Source of the DNA: Stomorhina lunata
Lineage: Eukaryota; Arthropoda; Insecta; Diptera; Rhiniidae
Assembly (NCBI GenBank): GCA_933228675.1
Contig: OW121740.1
Coordinates: forward strand, 6,761,442 to 6,825,441
Direction: 5' to 3'
DNA length: 64,000 nucleotides
In this document: piece after piece, positions 1-11,740 of the stretch
Layout of the letters: each line of letters begins with the position of its first letter
How positions within the stretch are numbered: the stretch's first letter is position 1
Notes under the pieces: generated by a model
Databases searched by the model: none
Told to the model about the DNA's origin: nothing
The model's input: only the letters and a program-made list of their open reading frames with translations
Position numbers and translations under genes: made by a program

Positions 1-384
1 CTAATATAAAAAAAAAAACAATTTGTTTCAAAGATCAGTAGAAGCTTTTTAAAAAGTATTAAAACCGTTTAGCTTACTTAATGGCTACTTATTTATTAAT
101 TAAGAATTAGTTTTTAAATTAATCATTTACTAGTTTTACAATAAAAAAAACTTATGCTAAGTCATGAAAAATTAATGTTGTGTAAAAGGTGTCTGCGTTT
201 TATAAGATTCTTATACAGTTAACCTTTTCAAAAGTTATTAAATTTCAAATTAACAAAGATTCTTTTAATTCTATTTAAAATGTTCCACATTTTTAAAATA
301 TAGTTTAAAATTTAAGAATGAATTAAAATATTTTATTTTAAAAATAAAAATTATGAAATTTTAACTTAAAATAATCCACAAATT
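1..384 (-). other. 3' flank / 3' UTR of the zinc-finger gene
   Basis: This AT-rich, non-coding stretch lies directly downstream (on the minus strand) of the TAA stop codon at 385-387. A minus-strand AATAAA polyadenylation hexamer is present at 332-337 (TTTATT on the plus strand), about 50 bases past the stop, so a short 3' UTR is plausible. AATAAA-like strings are frequent by chance in such AT-rich DNA, so the site is only a candidate. Nothing else is recognised here. Confidence 0.4.
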
Positions 385-656
385 TTATGTCCTAAGTTCC
401 GAGATAATCGACATATTTTGCATAGGTTCGTTGTTGCTATTGGTAGTGGATATTGAGTCTGAAGCAACCGAATCTTGTTCACCGGATGTTGCAGTTTTTA
501 AATTCATATTTTGTTCATTTGTTGTGATTGTTGTTGAGGATGATGTTGTTGTTAGTTTTGTTGTCATTGCATCTAAATATACGCCAGATGAAGACAATTG
601 TGGTGGCGATAATGATGAAGATGATGCTGATGTTGAGGCTTCAGTTGTTGCTCTCG
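385..656 (-). CDS. Last coding exon of the ZAD/C2H2 zinc-finger gene (Ser/Thr-rich C-terminus)
   Basis: This exon encodes the last 90 residues (about 2056-2145 of the partial model) and the TAA stop at 385-387. The acceptor is TATATTTTAG just above 656. The first two exon bases, CG, complete the codon opened by the G left at the end of the previous exon (phase 1), giving an Ala codon and an uninterrupted frame. The peptide has no zinc finger. It is rich in Ser, Thr and Asn, with runs such as SASSSSLS and LTTTSSSTTITT, and looks disordered. Low-complexity tails of this kind are common in fly transcription factors. Membership in the gene is inferred from splice phase and the matching acceptor, not from homology. 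Codon composition (mixed GCN, ACN, AGC) is unlike the surrounding AT-rich intron. Confidence 0.7.
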
Positions 657-799
657 CTAAAATATACATAAATAAAAAATATGGTTATTTATTTTTTGTT
701 TCTTTGTACTATTTCTAATCACTTTCTATGTTTCTATTTTTAACCCTTTGATGTCTATATATTTTAAAATTTTATATCTAATGAAAGATAGGAAAACTT

Positions 800-2150
800 A
801 AAAATATTTAAAAAATAAAATTTTTGATGAATTTCCTTAAAAAGAAAATTTTATTTAAAAACAAAATTTTTGAAAAATTTGCTTTCGAAAGCGATTTTTT
901 ATTTCTAAATTTCTAAAAAGTAATTTTTAAAAAATTTCCTTAAAGAGAATTTTGGTAAAATTTCCTTACAAAGTAAATTTTTAAAAAATTTCTTTAAAAT
1001 GTATAAATTTGAAAAATTTCCTAAAAAGTAAATATTTGAAAAATTTCCTTAAAAAGTAAATTTTTGAAAAATTTCCTTAAAAAGTAAATTTTTGAAAAAT
1101 TTTATTAAAAGTTAATTTTTGAAAAATTTCTTTAAAAAGTAAATTTTTGAAATATTTCCTTAAAAAGTAAATTTTTAAAAAATTTCTTTAAAAAGTAAAT
1201 TTTTGTAAAATTGCCTTAAAAAGTAAATTTTGGAAAAATGTCCTTAAAAAGTAAATTTTTTAAAAATCCTTAAGTAAATATTTGAAAAAATTCCTTAAAA
1301 AATAAATTTTTTAAAAATTTCCTTAAAAAGTAAATTTTTGAAAAATTCCCTTAAAAAGTACATTTTTGAAAAATTCCCTTAAAAAGTAAATTTTTGAAAA
1401 ATTTCCTTAAAAAGTAAATTTTTGAAAAATTCCCTTAAAAAGTACATTTTTGAAAAATTCCCTTAAAAAGTAAATTTTTGAAAAATTTCCTTAAAAAGTA
1501 AATTTTTGAAGAACTTCCTTAAAAAGTAAATTTTTGAAAAATTTCTTTAAAAAGTAAATTTTTGAAAAATTTCCTTAAAAAGCTAATTTTTGAAAAATTT
1601 CCTTAAATAGTTAATTTTTGAAAAATTTCCATAAAATAAATTTTTGAAAATTTGAATTAAAAAGGAAATTTTTGGAAAATTTCCTTAAAATGTAAATTTT
1701 TGAAAATTTGCCTTAAAAAGTACATTTTTAAAAAAATTCCTTCAAAAGTAAATTTTTGAAAAATTTCCTTAAAAAGTAAATTTTTGAAAAATTTCCTTAA
1801 AAAGTAAATTTTTAAAAAATTTTCTTTAAAAAGTAAATTTTTGAAAAGTTTCCTTAATTTTCCTTAAATTTTTGAAAAATTTCTAAAAGTAAATTTTTAA
1901 AAAATTTCCTTAAAAAGTATTTTTTTTTTAAATTTCCTTAAAATGTAAATTTTTAAAAAATTTCATTAAAAAGAAAATTTTAAAACAAATTTTTTTTTTT
2001 AAATTGGCTTTGGAAAGTTTTTTTTGTCTAAATTTCCATAAAGTCATTTTTAAAAAATTTCCTTAATAATAAATTTTTTTTTTTAATTTCCTTAAAAATA
2101 GTAAATTTTTCAAAAACTTCCTTAGAAATTAAATTTTTTAGAAAAATTCC
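800..2150 (+). repeat. Satellite family A, array 1 (about 28-bp unit), inside the last intron
   Basis: About 45-48 head-to-tail copies of a ~28-bp AT-rich unit fill most of the intron at 657-2250. The plus-strand core is TAAATTTTTGAAAAATTTCC followed by TTAAAAAG. Copies vary by single substitutions and 1-2 base indels, and decay is strongest at both ends, around 800-950 and 1980-2150. The same unit recurs at 22660-25000 in this orientation and at 26531-28700 and 30031-31072 in the opposite orientation. A-tracts are spaced at about one helical turn within the unit. Confidence 0.9.
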
Positions 2151-2250
2151 AAGAGCTTGAGTCCCAGAAAAAGTTCAACTTCAAAGGGTTAAGAAATCCT
2201 AATAAATAATCATAATAAATTTTCAACTATTTCCCTCTCCTCCAACTTAC

Positions 2251-3054
2251 CATCTTCATGTTCTTTAGCATGTGCCTTCATAGCACTCTCAGTGCCAAAT
2301 TGTTTGCCACACTCTCCACATGAAATTGGCTTTTCGAATTTATGCACCGTCAATTTGTGCAACGTCAACTGGGAGGGTCTCGGAAAACGTACATGACATA
2401 TGTTGCACTCATAGGGACGACCCTCAGCATTATGCGATTCCATGTGTCGTTGCAGGGCATTGCGCATACGGAAGACTCGTTTGCAAATCGTACACGCTAA
2501 ACCTGTAGATGTGGCATTTGTATTGTTCATTGATTGTGTGGCACCATGTGCCAAGTGATGATGTTTGCGCAAAGCTATTTCATTTGTAAATGATTCCTCA
2601 CACAACAAACAATTATGTGCAGCGCGTAATGAACGTTCAACTACAATGTGTTCGCCGTCACCATTACCGCCTCCATCGCCACCAAGAAAAACATGGTCAG
2701 GGCTATGATGATTTAGGTTGTCATTGCTAGCTCTGCTGCTGTTGCAGCTAGTGCTTTTGCTAAGAGAGGACGATGATGAGGATGATGATGGGGAGGTTGA
2801 AAAGTGTGGTGATATCTCACATAATTGCCGTTTACGAAAGTGTCGTAATGTTGTGGTTGAATCTGGTTCAGTTTGTTCTGGCGATGGTATTGTAATATGT
2901 GGAGGATTTTGTTGGTTATGACGATTTCCTGCATTTTGTTGTTCTTGGATTTGTTGCTGCTGCTGCATGTCTTCTGTTTGTGCATCATCGTTGTTGCTGT
3001 TGTTGTCGTTGTTGGTTTGATCATTTTCATTTAAACCACAGCAATCATCCTCTT
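2251..3054 (-). CDS. Coding exon with four C2H2 zinc fingers (ZAD zinc-finger gene)
   Basis: This 804-bp exon (268 codons' worth of bases) encodes about residues 1788-2055 of the partial model. The acceptor ATATTACAG lies just above 3054 and the donor GTAAGT at 2250-2245; both junctions are phase 1. The first part is acidic, then Asn- and Gln-rich (QQQQQIQEQQ), followed by a Ser run. Four C2H2 fingers follow at about residues 1936-1957 (CLLC..H..H), 1975-1995 (CTIC), 2004-2025 (CNIC) and 2033-2053 (CGEC), with an EGRPYEC and a FEKPISC linker between fingers. Tandem C2H2 fingers bind DNA in known family members, so a nuclear DNA-binding role is expected. I do not recognise the specific orthologue. 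Reading through the donor would add a short non-conserved tail and a stop, which supports splicing here. Confidence 0.88.
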
Positions 3055-4016
3055 CTGTAATATAAATAAATAAAATAAAAGCGAATTATTAGCTGACATC
3101 AAGAATTATGATGAGTTTTTTGTTGTTCAATTTTTACACGTAATGTAATTTTCTTCAGAAAAAATTTTCAATTTCTCATACAAAATATTTTTCTGGTTTA
3201 AAAAGATTTTATAGATATTTAGATTTTTGTTCGTTTTGTTATGTTAGTCTATTTTATAGATGGATTGTATCGCTTTGTCATTTGTAAGAGTTTAAATTTA
3301 AATCGCGGAAGTTAATTTAAAAATATATGTCGATTTATATTTGGATTTCCTGTTGTAGGGCATTTTCGAAATGCATTGGAAAATTGGAGAATGAAAAATA
3401 GAACTTTAAAATAATAATCTCAAAAACTTAACTTTTTAACAAAAAATTAACATTTTATCTTTTAATCAGACACACTTAGATTAAAGTCTATTTTGATACC
3501 TCAAAAGCTAGTTTCTCCGTTGAACCACATAGATCGCTCCAAAAAGATTTTCGGAGTTCCTAAGTAAGAATACTGCCTTATCGCGGTCCTCCAACCAAAT
3601 CCATTTAAGTTACATGTCCCTACTTTGCTATCCTCGTAATAACATCATACACAAGCTTCATGTTACTAACATCCACTTTCAGAGTAATTATTTTGCTATA
3701 GCATTTGCACGCCCCTACTATATCTATAATAGCTAATATAATATAAAGAAAGTCGATTGAACTTTCAACGAATCCCAACAAGTCAACTGTATCTATGGAT
3801 TTTTCTTTGCAGTAAGCTGGCTGTTTTCGAGAGAAGCAGGTTCAAAATCGTTCAATCCCATTTGAAAACATTTAACCACTTTTGGTAAAAGACCACTTTT
3901 ATCTCCCTGCTCACACAAAAAATTGACTCCATTCTTACACAATTGACCTATTTTCCCTATAATCGAATTTCGGAACAAATCTCAAATTAAACATTAAAAA
4001 CAATTCAAAAACTTAC
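3055..4016 (-). other. Intron of the zinc-finger gene
   Basis: This 962-bp intron has a GTAAGT donor (4016-4011) and an ACAG acceptor (3058-3055). It is AT-rich and unique-looking. The short ORFs within it have no recognisable domain and are ignored. No repeat array or transposon end was recognised. Confidence 0.7.
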
Positions 4017-4148
4017 CTCCATTACAATCAGGACAACATAATTTAAGAGTTTGTTGTTGTGTTCCCGTAGTGTCTGATAATATTTCAACTTCGGTCATAG
4101 ATTGTGAAGTTTGTATATCGGCACTGCCATCGAATACCAGATCAATAG
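4017..4148 (-). CDS. Small internal coding exon of the ZAD zinc-finger gene
   Basis: This 132-bp exon (44 codons) links the two finger-bearing exons. The acceptor is TTATTACAG above 4148. The first bases CT combine with the T left from the previous exon to make a Ser codon. The donor is GTAAGT at 4016-4011 after a terminal phase-1 G. The peptide begins IDLVFDGSADIQTSQ, is acidic and Ser/Thr-rich, and ends LKLCCPDCNG. The CCPDC string is cysteine-rich but does not form a complete C2H2 finger. Intron length above it (4149-4353) is 205 bp. The assignment rests on perfect splice sites and matching phase on both sides. There is no independent domain evidence for the peptide itself. Confidence 0.75.
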
Positions 4149-4353
4149 CTGTAATAAAATAAAAAGAAAACGACGATAAGAAAACATTTAGCACATGAAG
4201 TTGGAGAAACCTTTAAGCAGAGATATTAAAGCCATAAATCATTGAAATAATATGTCTACGAATAACCATTGAATACAAATTTTATACTTTTATAACTCTG
4301 TTTCGGGCAGACTAAGAAAAAAAAGAAAGAAAGAAATAATTTGTTATACTTAC

Positions 4354-7300
4354 AACGTTTATTCTTATTCTCGTCAGTTACTTGCACATGAACATCCTCA
4401 ACGCGAACCAATCGTTGTTGCTGATTGTGCTGTAACAATTGATAGGTGGCTGGTGTCATCGTAGAGGTGGAGTTTTGTAGCTGCAAATGCTGCTGATGAG
4501 ATCTTCCCAAGTTGGCATGATACTTTTGCAAGTGAAAATCTAAAGTGCGCTGAGCACAAAAACTCAAACCACACTGAGCGCATTGGTAGCGTGAACCATG
4601 ATACTGAGCCACATGCTGTTGACGCTCGAAACGTCTGGTAAAATGCATGGGACAGTTGGGACAATTGTAGGGTTTTTCAGCGGGATGTGTGTTGATAATG
4701 TGATTGCTGTAGTCTACATTGTTGGTAAATTTCGGACGTTTGTGACAGAAGCGACATATGAGCGTGATTTTTTGGGCAGCATTCGGGGATCGGGGCTGTA
4801 AAAGTTGGAGTTGGCGTTGCTTGATTTGCTTTTGTAATTGTTGATTGATTTTCTGATGCATTGTGGGGCTGTTATTATTATCCGGTTTTATTTCCGAAAC
4901 TGGTACTTGAGTAGCTTTAATTTGGTTAAGAGTTGAAGGCTTGGTTTCATTATTGGCAGAACTAGGATTAGTAGAATTACGCAAATAATTTGTGTTATTT
5001 GAAATATTTTGTGCTTGAGGCTGATGAAATAATACTGTTGGTGGAGGCGTTGCTACCGTTTGATTAAGATTTGCTGGGGTGGTAGCATAATACTGGGGAG
5101 TGCCTCCCAAATTATTGACCAACATTATATATTGCGAGGATGGGTTATTGTTTGGATGCTGAATTTGTTGCTGTTGAACCGTGTGAATATAATTGTCATT
5201 ATTCTCCATATTGGCTTTATTGAAACTCTGAGCCTGGTTGTTGGGAACAATGATTGTGTTTAGAGGGGCATTTGATAAAGTGTTTGCTGGTATACTAGCT
5301 TGATATAGTTCTCCATTCGCATTAATGAAATAGGTGGTGGTGCCATTGGTAGCTGGAATAAGTTGCTGTTGGCTGAAGTTCTGACCGTTATTGACTGGTA
5401 CCTGCCAGTTTATTTCGGGAGTGCTATTATTAATTATATGATTAGCTTGTTGTTGATTAGCTTCTAATGCCTGGCCCAAAGTAACAAATTGCATATTTTG
5501 ATTGTGTGGCTTAAAAACAGCATCGACCTGTTCAGTTGTCTGATTGACCTGAGGGCTGGAAATTATTATTGGTCCCTGGTTGCTATTAGTAACAATATAG
5601 TGGGGTTGGGTAGTTGAATTTTGCATCGTTGGTGAATTCACGTGGTGATAATTAGCGGTTTGATAGGGAATTGGTAGATTTGGTAGCACCTCAGTTATCG
5701 ATTTAAGCTGTACAGAAGTTTTGTGGGTATTGGGAACAAACTCTTCTGATGTTTCTTTATAGTCACTTAAGTCTATATAATCCACAACCTGAGATGGATT
5801 ACTTGTCTCCATATTGATGGCGGCGCTATTTGGATCTTCACTATTTGTTGGAGCTAAGTCCTTAAGAACCTTCTCATCATTCAAATCTTCTGGAATATCT
5901 GAAAGATTAGCAGCAGCCGCTTGATTTTCTATTGCAATATTTTCAAAACATGGTATATCATTTTGAAACCCTATCAATTCCGATTGTGTGCTTTCTTCGA
6001 AACATTCATTATAACTAGGAAGATGTTCACTAAAAACTTCTCTATGAGGAGCTGTACTACCTCCTGCTCCCAAATGTGAACTATGACCCATACTACTGTG
6101 ATTACTTTGAGGTGTCATGGCATTGTAGTCCATATTTTGATGTACAAATGGACTTACCGACATGGGATTACTGTTGATTGTGCAAGGACTTTCAGCATAG
6201 AAACTGTGAGAAGGCGTAGTGGGTGAATCGGTTAATGGAGAATATACTGAGTGCGAAAAAAATTCATCAGTTTCACCTGAACGAGGTGTGTACATATCTT
6301 TATCATGCATTTCACTCAGAATGCCATTTAAAGTATCTTCCACATCTCTAATTTCATCACTTAATTCCTGTGTAATGCGTGGCCCTAAGTGTGGCACCAT
6401 ATCACATGTCTCATCTATTTCCGAAGAATCAATGCAATTGTTTTGAAAGTCATTAATGAAATCATTAATTTTCGAAGAAGCCGAACATAAGGGAGGTTGG
6501 ATATACCTCGGCATTTCCAATGAATGTTGTGTAGTTTCTGAAGTACTGGAAGATGTTTCAGTGTTTTGAGAGAACCCCAACAAATCACTTTGACTGCTAC
6601 AGCAGTTGGTCTGTTGAGAACTATTAATTTCAATATTATTTGAAATTTCCTGTTCTCTAGAGTTGGGCGTTTCCACTGTTTCGTTATTGCTGGGTAAGTC
6701 TTTTAATTCCATTGTATCTTGATTTTCCTCATTTGGGGTTTCGTTTTCTTGACCGCATTTTTTAACTTCCTGTTCTTTAGTTAAATGCAGTCTTTTAAAA
6801 TCTTGTGTTAAGGAAGTTAAAGGTACTCGAATGATTAGTTTTTTGGGACTTTCTAAATTAGCCTTTTCTTTGTACAATTTATAGGTTTCTTTGCTGCATT
6901 CTGTTTGTAAGGAAAGCTGCGTTTTAGGAAAATCTGTTAAAACGGTATCATCTTCTGGGGTTTCATTTTGTAGCAGCAAAGGATCTCTGTAAACACTTAT
7001 ATTGCTATTGCTGTCGTTATCAAATTCTATATTTTCCAAAGGTATGGGGTTTTCCTTGTTCTCATCTTCTTCGCTATTGATATTTTCCTCCGTTTTGGCT
7101 TCGTGGTCTTCTTTATTGCAGTCAACATTAAGTTCTTGTAAAAATAAAGATTCCGTTTGCCATTTTCTTTGAAGATTGGTGACATAGGAAGATTTTCTCT
7201 TACGTTTGGGTGTTGTGGCTTCGTGTTCGTTATAGGAGGAGGCATGTGGTTCATCAATATCATCTTTGGGGCGACATCGAAATCGTGCTCCTCGTTTACG

Positions 7301-9583
7301 TTGTATTATCAATTTCATACAGCCCACTTTAGATGGAGGCGTTAGGACTGCAGGCTTCTGTTTTTCCTCGTTATCTTTCTCTGCCTTCTCTGAGTTGTCT
7401 TCTTTAATCACTTTTGAATTGTTAAATTCCTTAGTTTCTAATTTGGTCTTAACAATTTCAATTGTTTCTTGTACATTTCCATCATTTACTGGCTGGTTGG
7501 CATTAATTTGTTTTTGGTCAGACTCTTCCGTTTTTAAATTGTGGTTTACTTTTTGTTGGTTATCATATTCAGTGTCCTTGACTTGATTATCTGACAAAGA
7601 AGATATTACCTTATTTGTATCACAATTTTCTTCCTTAAACATATTATTGGTGCTACTACTGATGCTGGAGTTTTCTGGTAGGGTCTTTGAACTTATGTCT
7701 GGCGAAGCTGTTGAGCCGGTTACTATATAAGGTAACGTTGATGTTTCTGGTGCATTGCTGCTAGACTCAGCATCACCATCAGCATCATCATTTTCAGCAG
7801 ACACATTATCGTCCATAGTCATGTCACTGGCATTTGCTTTCATTGCTGCTTTGGTCTTCCACAAAGACATACAAGATATGTTTAAGGAGGATATTCCCTC
7901 TATTGATGAGCTGCCTGTTTTTTTGAGATTTTTGTCGTTGTCAGAAGTTATAGCATCGGCATCATTTCCAATAAGATCAACACAAACAGCAGGTGTGGAT
8001 GTATTTGTTGTAGAGGATGATGATGATGACGTGGTTGAAGATGCCAATGATGACGAAGTCACTGAAGTTGTTGTCGCTGTTGAGACAATGGATGAAGTTT
8101 CTTCTTCATTATTATGTCTGTCTGCCAACCTCTTCTCATGTTTTTTCTGTTTTTTACTGCACATTTTTAGTTTTTTTGATCGTCCTCGTTTTCGTGTGGC
8201 TGATATTGAAGACTCAGAAGATGAGCAACATGTTTTCAAATCGTCTAAACGTTTTAATTTATGTTTATTTTTCCATGATCTCTGTTTTTTCTTAAGACTC
8301 ATGCGGACTATTGTTGTTCTAGGTAATTTTGAATTTTGTTTTTCGCTAATGGCTGTTGTATATTTAACGATTTTATTTCTTAAAACTTTCATTCTAAACG
8401 ATTTTCTAGAGGATGATCTTGAAGTGCTGGAGTAGGAGGAGGAGGGTGAAGAGCATAAGGTATTATTATTGTCTTGTCCGAGACGATTATCACAAAGAGG
8501 AGTAAAAGGATTGTTGTTATTGTTATCATTGGCATTTTTAGCATTAATTGCTGCAGAACTTTTTGAGAACGTGGATGAAGGCGAGTTGTTATAGGCTTTC
8601 AAAGCTGCTTTGGTAATAAATAAACTTTCTCGAAAGGCTTTACTACAAGGGGCGGGTTTTGATTTAAATAAGTTTTCGTTTTGCAGAGACGACTCTCCTA
8701 TAAATTCTACCTCATCATCACTTTCCGGTTTGCTGGGTTTTGTAAAGCTCGACGATTTGAATATTATATGAGTTGCCATTAATTCCTCCTCATCTAAACA
8801 TGATTTTTTATTTGTTTGTTGCTTAGTCGTTGTTGGTGCTGTTGTTGCATCATTATCACATATTTGTTCGAAGTTGCGTTTTGAGGTTAAGGTCGGCGAT
8901 CTTATAAAATTCAACACTGCCGCCTTCAATAGCGGTTTCTTTTCATCCCTCGCCAATGTTTCACGATCATGAGCTTTAAATGTATTATCATCGTTAAACG
9001 CTGTTGCAGTTCGATTTTGTATGGCTACTGTTTTTTGTGGTGGCATTGTTTCAACATTGTCCAGCAATGTTATTGCCTTTGAGCTGCTACTGCTGCTAAT
9101 AGTGGATACATCCGATTCAATGGTATTCCCTGTATTCCTTTCAAAGGTAGCCGATGACTTCGTGTTGTCTACGGCCAACTGTGTTTGTTGTTTTTGTTGC
9201 TGTTCGCCAGAGTTATCTTTAACTAAATCATTGTCTTTAGGCAATACCGATGATTCTTCCTGAATTGCAGGAGCTAGTTTCGATGATGCAGATTTAGCTA
9301 CTGTTACTGTCGAGTCTAGTGGAGACGGTGGTGGTTGTAGTGGTGGCGGTGTTGATGTCGCTTCTATTGTTGTTGCCTCCTTTTCACTTACAACAACCGA
9401 TTTTTCTTTTTGTTCCTGCTGCTGCTGCTGTTGTTGCTGTCTTTCATAGAATTTTTGTTCCTCGCTTAAAGCTCGCAATTGTGTTTGAACTTTAAGACAT
9501 TTCCGCCGGAATTTATGTATCATATAGAATTGTGCCGTACATTTGGCACATATACGCTGTGGTAGACCATCATTACATTTTAT
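4354..9583 (-). CDS. Main exon of a ZAD-C2H2 zinc-finger protein (5' incomplete)
   Basis: One 5,230-bp exon codes for residues 1-1743 of the visible protein. The acceptor is GTACGTTTAG just above 9583; the codon immediately upstream would be TAG in frame, so coding cannot extend further without splicing. The first ~35 residues (DGLPQRICAKC...FRRKC) match the C-terminal half of a ZAD domain with its second CxxC (C12, C15). ZAD is an insect zinc-binding dimerisation domain. An eight-Gln run at 49-56 and a very long Ser/Asn/Gln/Glu-rich linker follow, with basic patches near plus-strand 8150-8400. Three C2H2 fingers occupy about 1610-1689 (CRFC, CPNC, CAQC), one with an AEKPY linker. The donor is GTAAGTAT at 4353-4346, phase 1. 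A nuclear transcription or chromatin factor is likely. The first ZAD half (an upstream exon with CxxC) is not identified. The ATG at 9523 lies inside the ZAD and is not the real start. Confidence 0.9.
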
Positions 9584-10154
9584 CTAAACGTACGCAGGAG
9601 TAGAAGAAAAAGAAAACAATGGAAAAGTTACTTAGGGAATACTATTTACAAACAAAACCCAACGCATGTTATTTAAATTTGTTTCGATTTTATTTCTATG
9701 AATATTTAGATTTAATTTATGGTTTGTTAACATAGTTTTTATGAGCCCCATCATCAACAAGAACAACAACTATTTAGATGGGAATTTAATGGGCTTTGGA
9801 CCTAAATAAATAAAAACTAAGAATGCTGCGAATTAAAATGGCATTTAGATGTTGTCATTGTCGTCATTTTGGGTACTTTATTGTTTAAGACAAAAATCTA
9901 ATTGACAATTTAATAGACTTGACAAAGAACTAATTTAATATTTGTTCTATGCCAGATTATAGTAAATGGTGGGATGTGGTTAAGATAATCTTTTCTTTAT
10001 GTTAAAGAATACAAAAAAAGAAAAAGAATTGAACGTGACTCAAACTCATGATCAAATTGTCTCAAATTTATCACAAAAAATAGTTTCCAAAGAAAAATTT
10101 ATGTAATATTTTAATTCGAAATTTTAACAAAAATTAGCTCTATTATATCTATGT
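9584..10154 (-). other. Upstream intron sequence of the zinc-finger gene
   Basis: This AT-rich stretch follows the acceptor at 9584-9585 in the upstream direction. It shows no coding signature and no recognised element, only short simple runs such as GAAAAAGAAAA. It is intronic if the missing 5' ZAD exon lies further to the right. Confidence 0.5.
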
Positions 10155-11740
10155 ATATGGGCAAATCCTGCGTAACGGACGATACATTTGTCGTTCTACA
10201 CTAGATATCTTTGCACAAATTTCATAGAATATTAGCCCATCGATTGTGCTATCGAATGGTGTTTGTTAATTTACATACTTCTTTTGGAGGAAAAAGATAT
10301 TCGCTTTAAAAGTGCTGTGACGGACGCTATAAAAAATGGAAGTGACTTTTTTTCAACACGTGTTTCTGTAATTTTCATCAAATCGGTCATAGTAATAAAA
10401 AAGTTTTAAATACGTTATAGATAGAGGAAAATCAGAGGATTACATAACAACTTTTATAAAATATTTTAAAGTTTCCAGTTTCACAAAAAATCCATAAATG
10501 AGCTGTTGCGGACGCTACGTGACGGACGATACAGTGTTTACTTGAATGTTTTTTTATTAGCAAAAAATTCATATTTCATATTTTTTTAAGGATTCGTTAA
10601 TCAGTGAAAATAATGGTATTATTTGTTACCGAATTTCATCTTCTTCCTTTTCATGTTCGCGGTTAAAATGCGATTTTTGGGCACAATTTAATATTTCACA
10701 AAACGGCTAAATACATATATTTATTTAAAGTTTAACACTTTATACATCATATTTTTCACTTTATACATCATATTTTAGAGTGTCCCAAAAATAAAAAAAA
10801 CTAATTTCAAAATCATGAAATTTGCCCCACTGTATATTTTGCTTAGCAGCTAATATCTTAAATTTAATCTGTGGATATAGACAGTGTTATTTCTTTATGA
10901 ATAAGACAGACATGTGTTCGTAAATTGTGTATTTAATAAATATTATTTTGTAAAAAATATATACTGTACCTATATACCTACACACTTTCCTTTACATATT
11001 ATTTTGTAAAATGCTATATAAACATCTACATTTTTTTTATCCTTATGCAATGCATACTATAAGTTCTCTTTACGAACCAAGTTCAATTGGATAAAAAAGA
11101 AAAATTGCACTAATCAAATTAAAAAAAACATTTATTTCTGTGACGGACGCTACACACTGTGTGTCCCTTTTTACTTGATGTTATTTATATCACTCCAATT
11201 ATTTTTGATACGGTTTTTACATATAATTGTATAAAATTAAGCGGACTTTGAGCCCCTACTGAAGCTTAATACCTAAATGGATGCTTTTGAGATTTTTATG
11301 AACTTTTAAAAAACCTTTTATTTGAAAAAATTTATAAAAATAAAGACCTGCCATTCAAGAAGAAACCAATCAATCGGGCATGTTCTGCAAATCACTTCCA
11401 CATGATTTTGAAATCACATGAAATTCAAAAAGGCTTTAATTTCTATAATTGTTGAAATTTTCAGAGCATTTATCAATAACCTTCTAGACCTTCTTCATCT
11501 TAAGTGCACTGAGTTATAAAAGTGTCAAAATTATTTATGAACAATGAATAATTCGACTTAGAAAATTTATGTGATTTCAAAATCATGTGGAAGTGATTTG
11601 CAGAACATGCCCGAATAATTGTATCCATTATATATTCTAAATGATCAATATATGGTAAATTTTTTCATAAACACAAATATGTGATTTTGACAGTTTTAAA
11701 ATTTTGTCCTTGGTTTAATGTTTTTCGGATTTGCCCATAT
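10155..11740. mobile_element. Uncoded element bounded by 14-bp inverted repeats
   Basis: ATATGGGCAAATCC at 10155-10168 is the exact reverse complement of the sequence at 11727-11740. Inside, a motif close to TGACGGACGCTAC recurs: CGTAACGGACGATAC near 10173, TGTGACGGACGCTAT near 10317, GTTGCGGACGCTACGTGACG near 10505 and TGTGACGGACGCTACAC near 11140. No transposase frame survives. A smaller perfect inverted repeat sits at 11375-11613. The class is unassigned and the boundaries rest only on the short terminal inverted repeat. Confidence 0.4.
11375..11613. repeat. Perfect 45-bp inverted repeat (MITE-like)
   Basis: The arms 11375-11419 and 11569-11613 are perfect reverse complements over 45 bases, starting CGGGCATGTTCTGCAAATCA, with a 149-bp AT-rich spacer. 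The flanks are ATCAAT on the left and AATAAT on the right, so a short AAT target duplication is possible but not decisive. This looks like a recent non-autonomous foldback/MITE insertion into the element at 10155-11740. Confidence 0.6.

Noticed and set aside
7755..8435. 226-codon plus-strand ORF opposite the zinc-finger exon, and other plus ORFs at 7266-7586, 9021-9263 and 6219-6446
   Set aside because: These are antisense shadows of the large minus-strand coding exon, which has domains and splice sites.
9523..9525. ATG at 9523 as the protein start
   Set aside because: It lies within the ZAD, after the CxxC pair at residues 12-15. Conserved domain sequence continues upstream to the splice acceptor.
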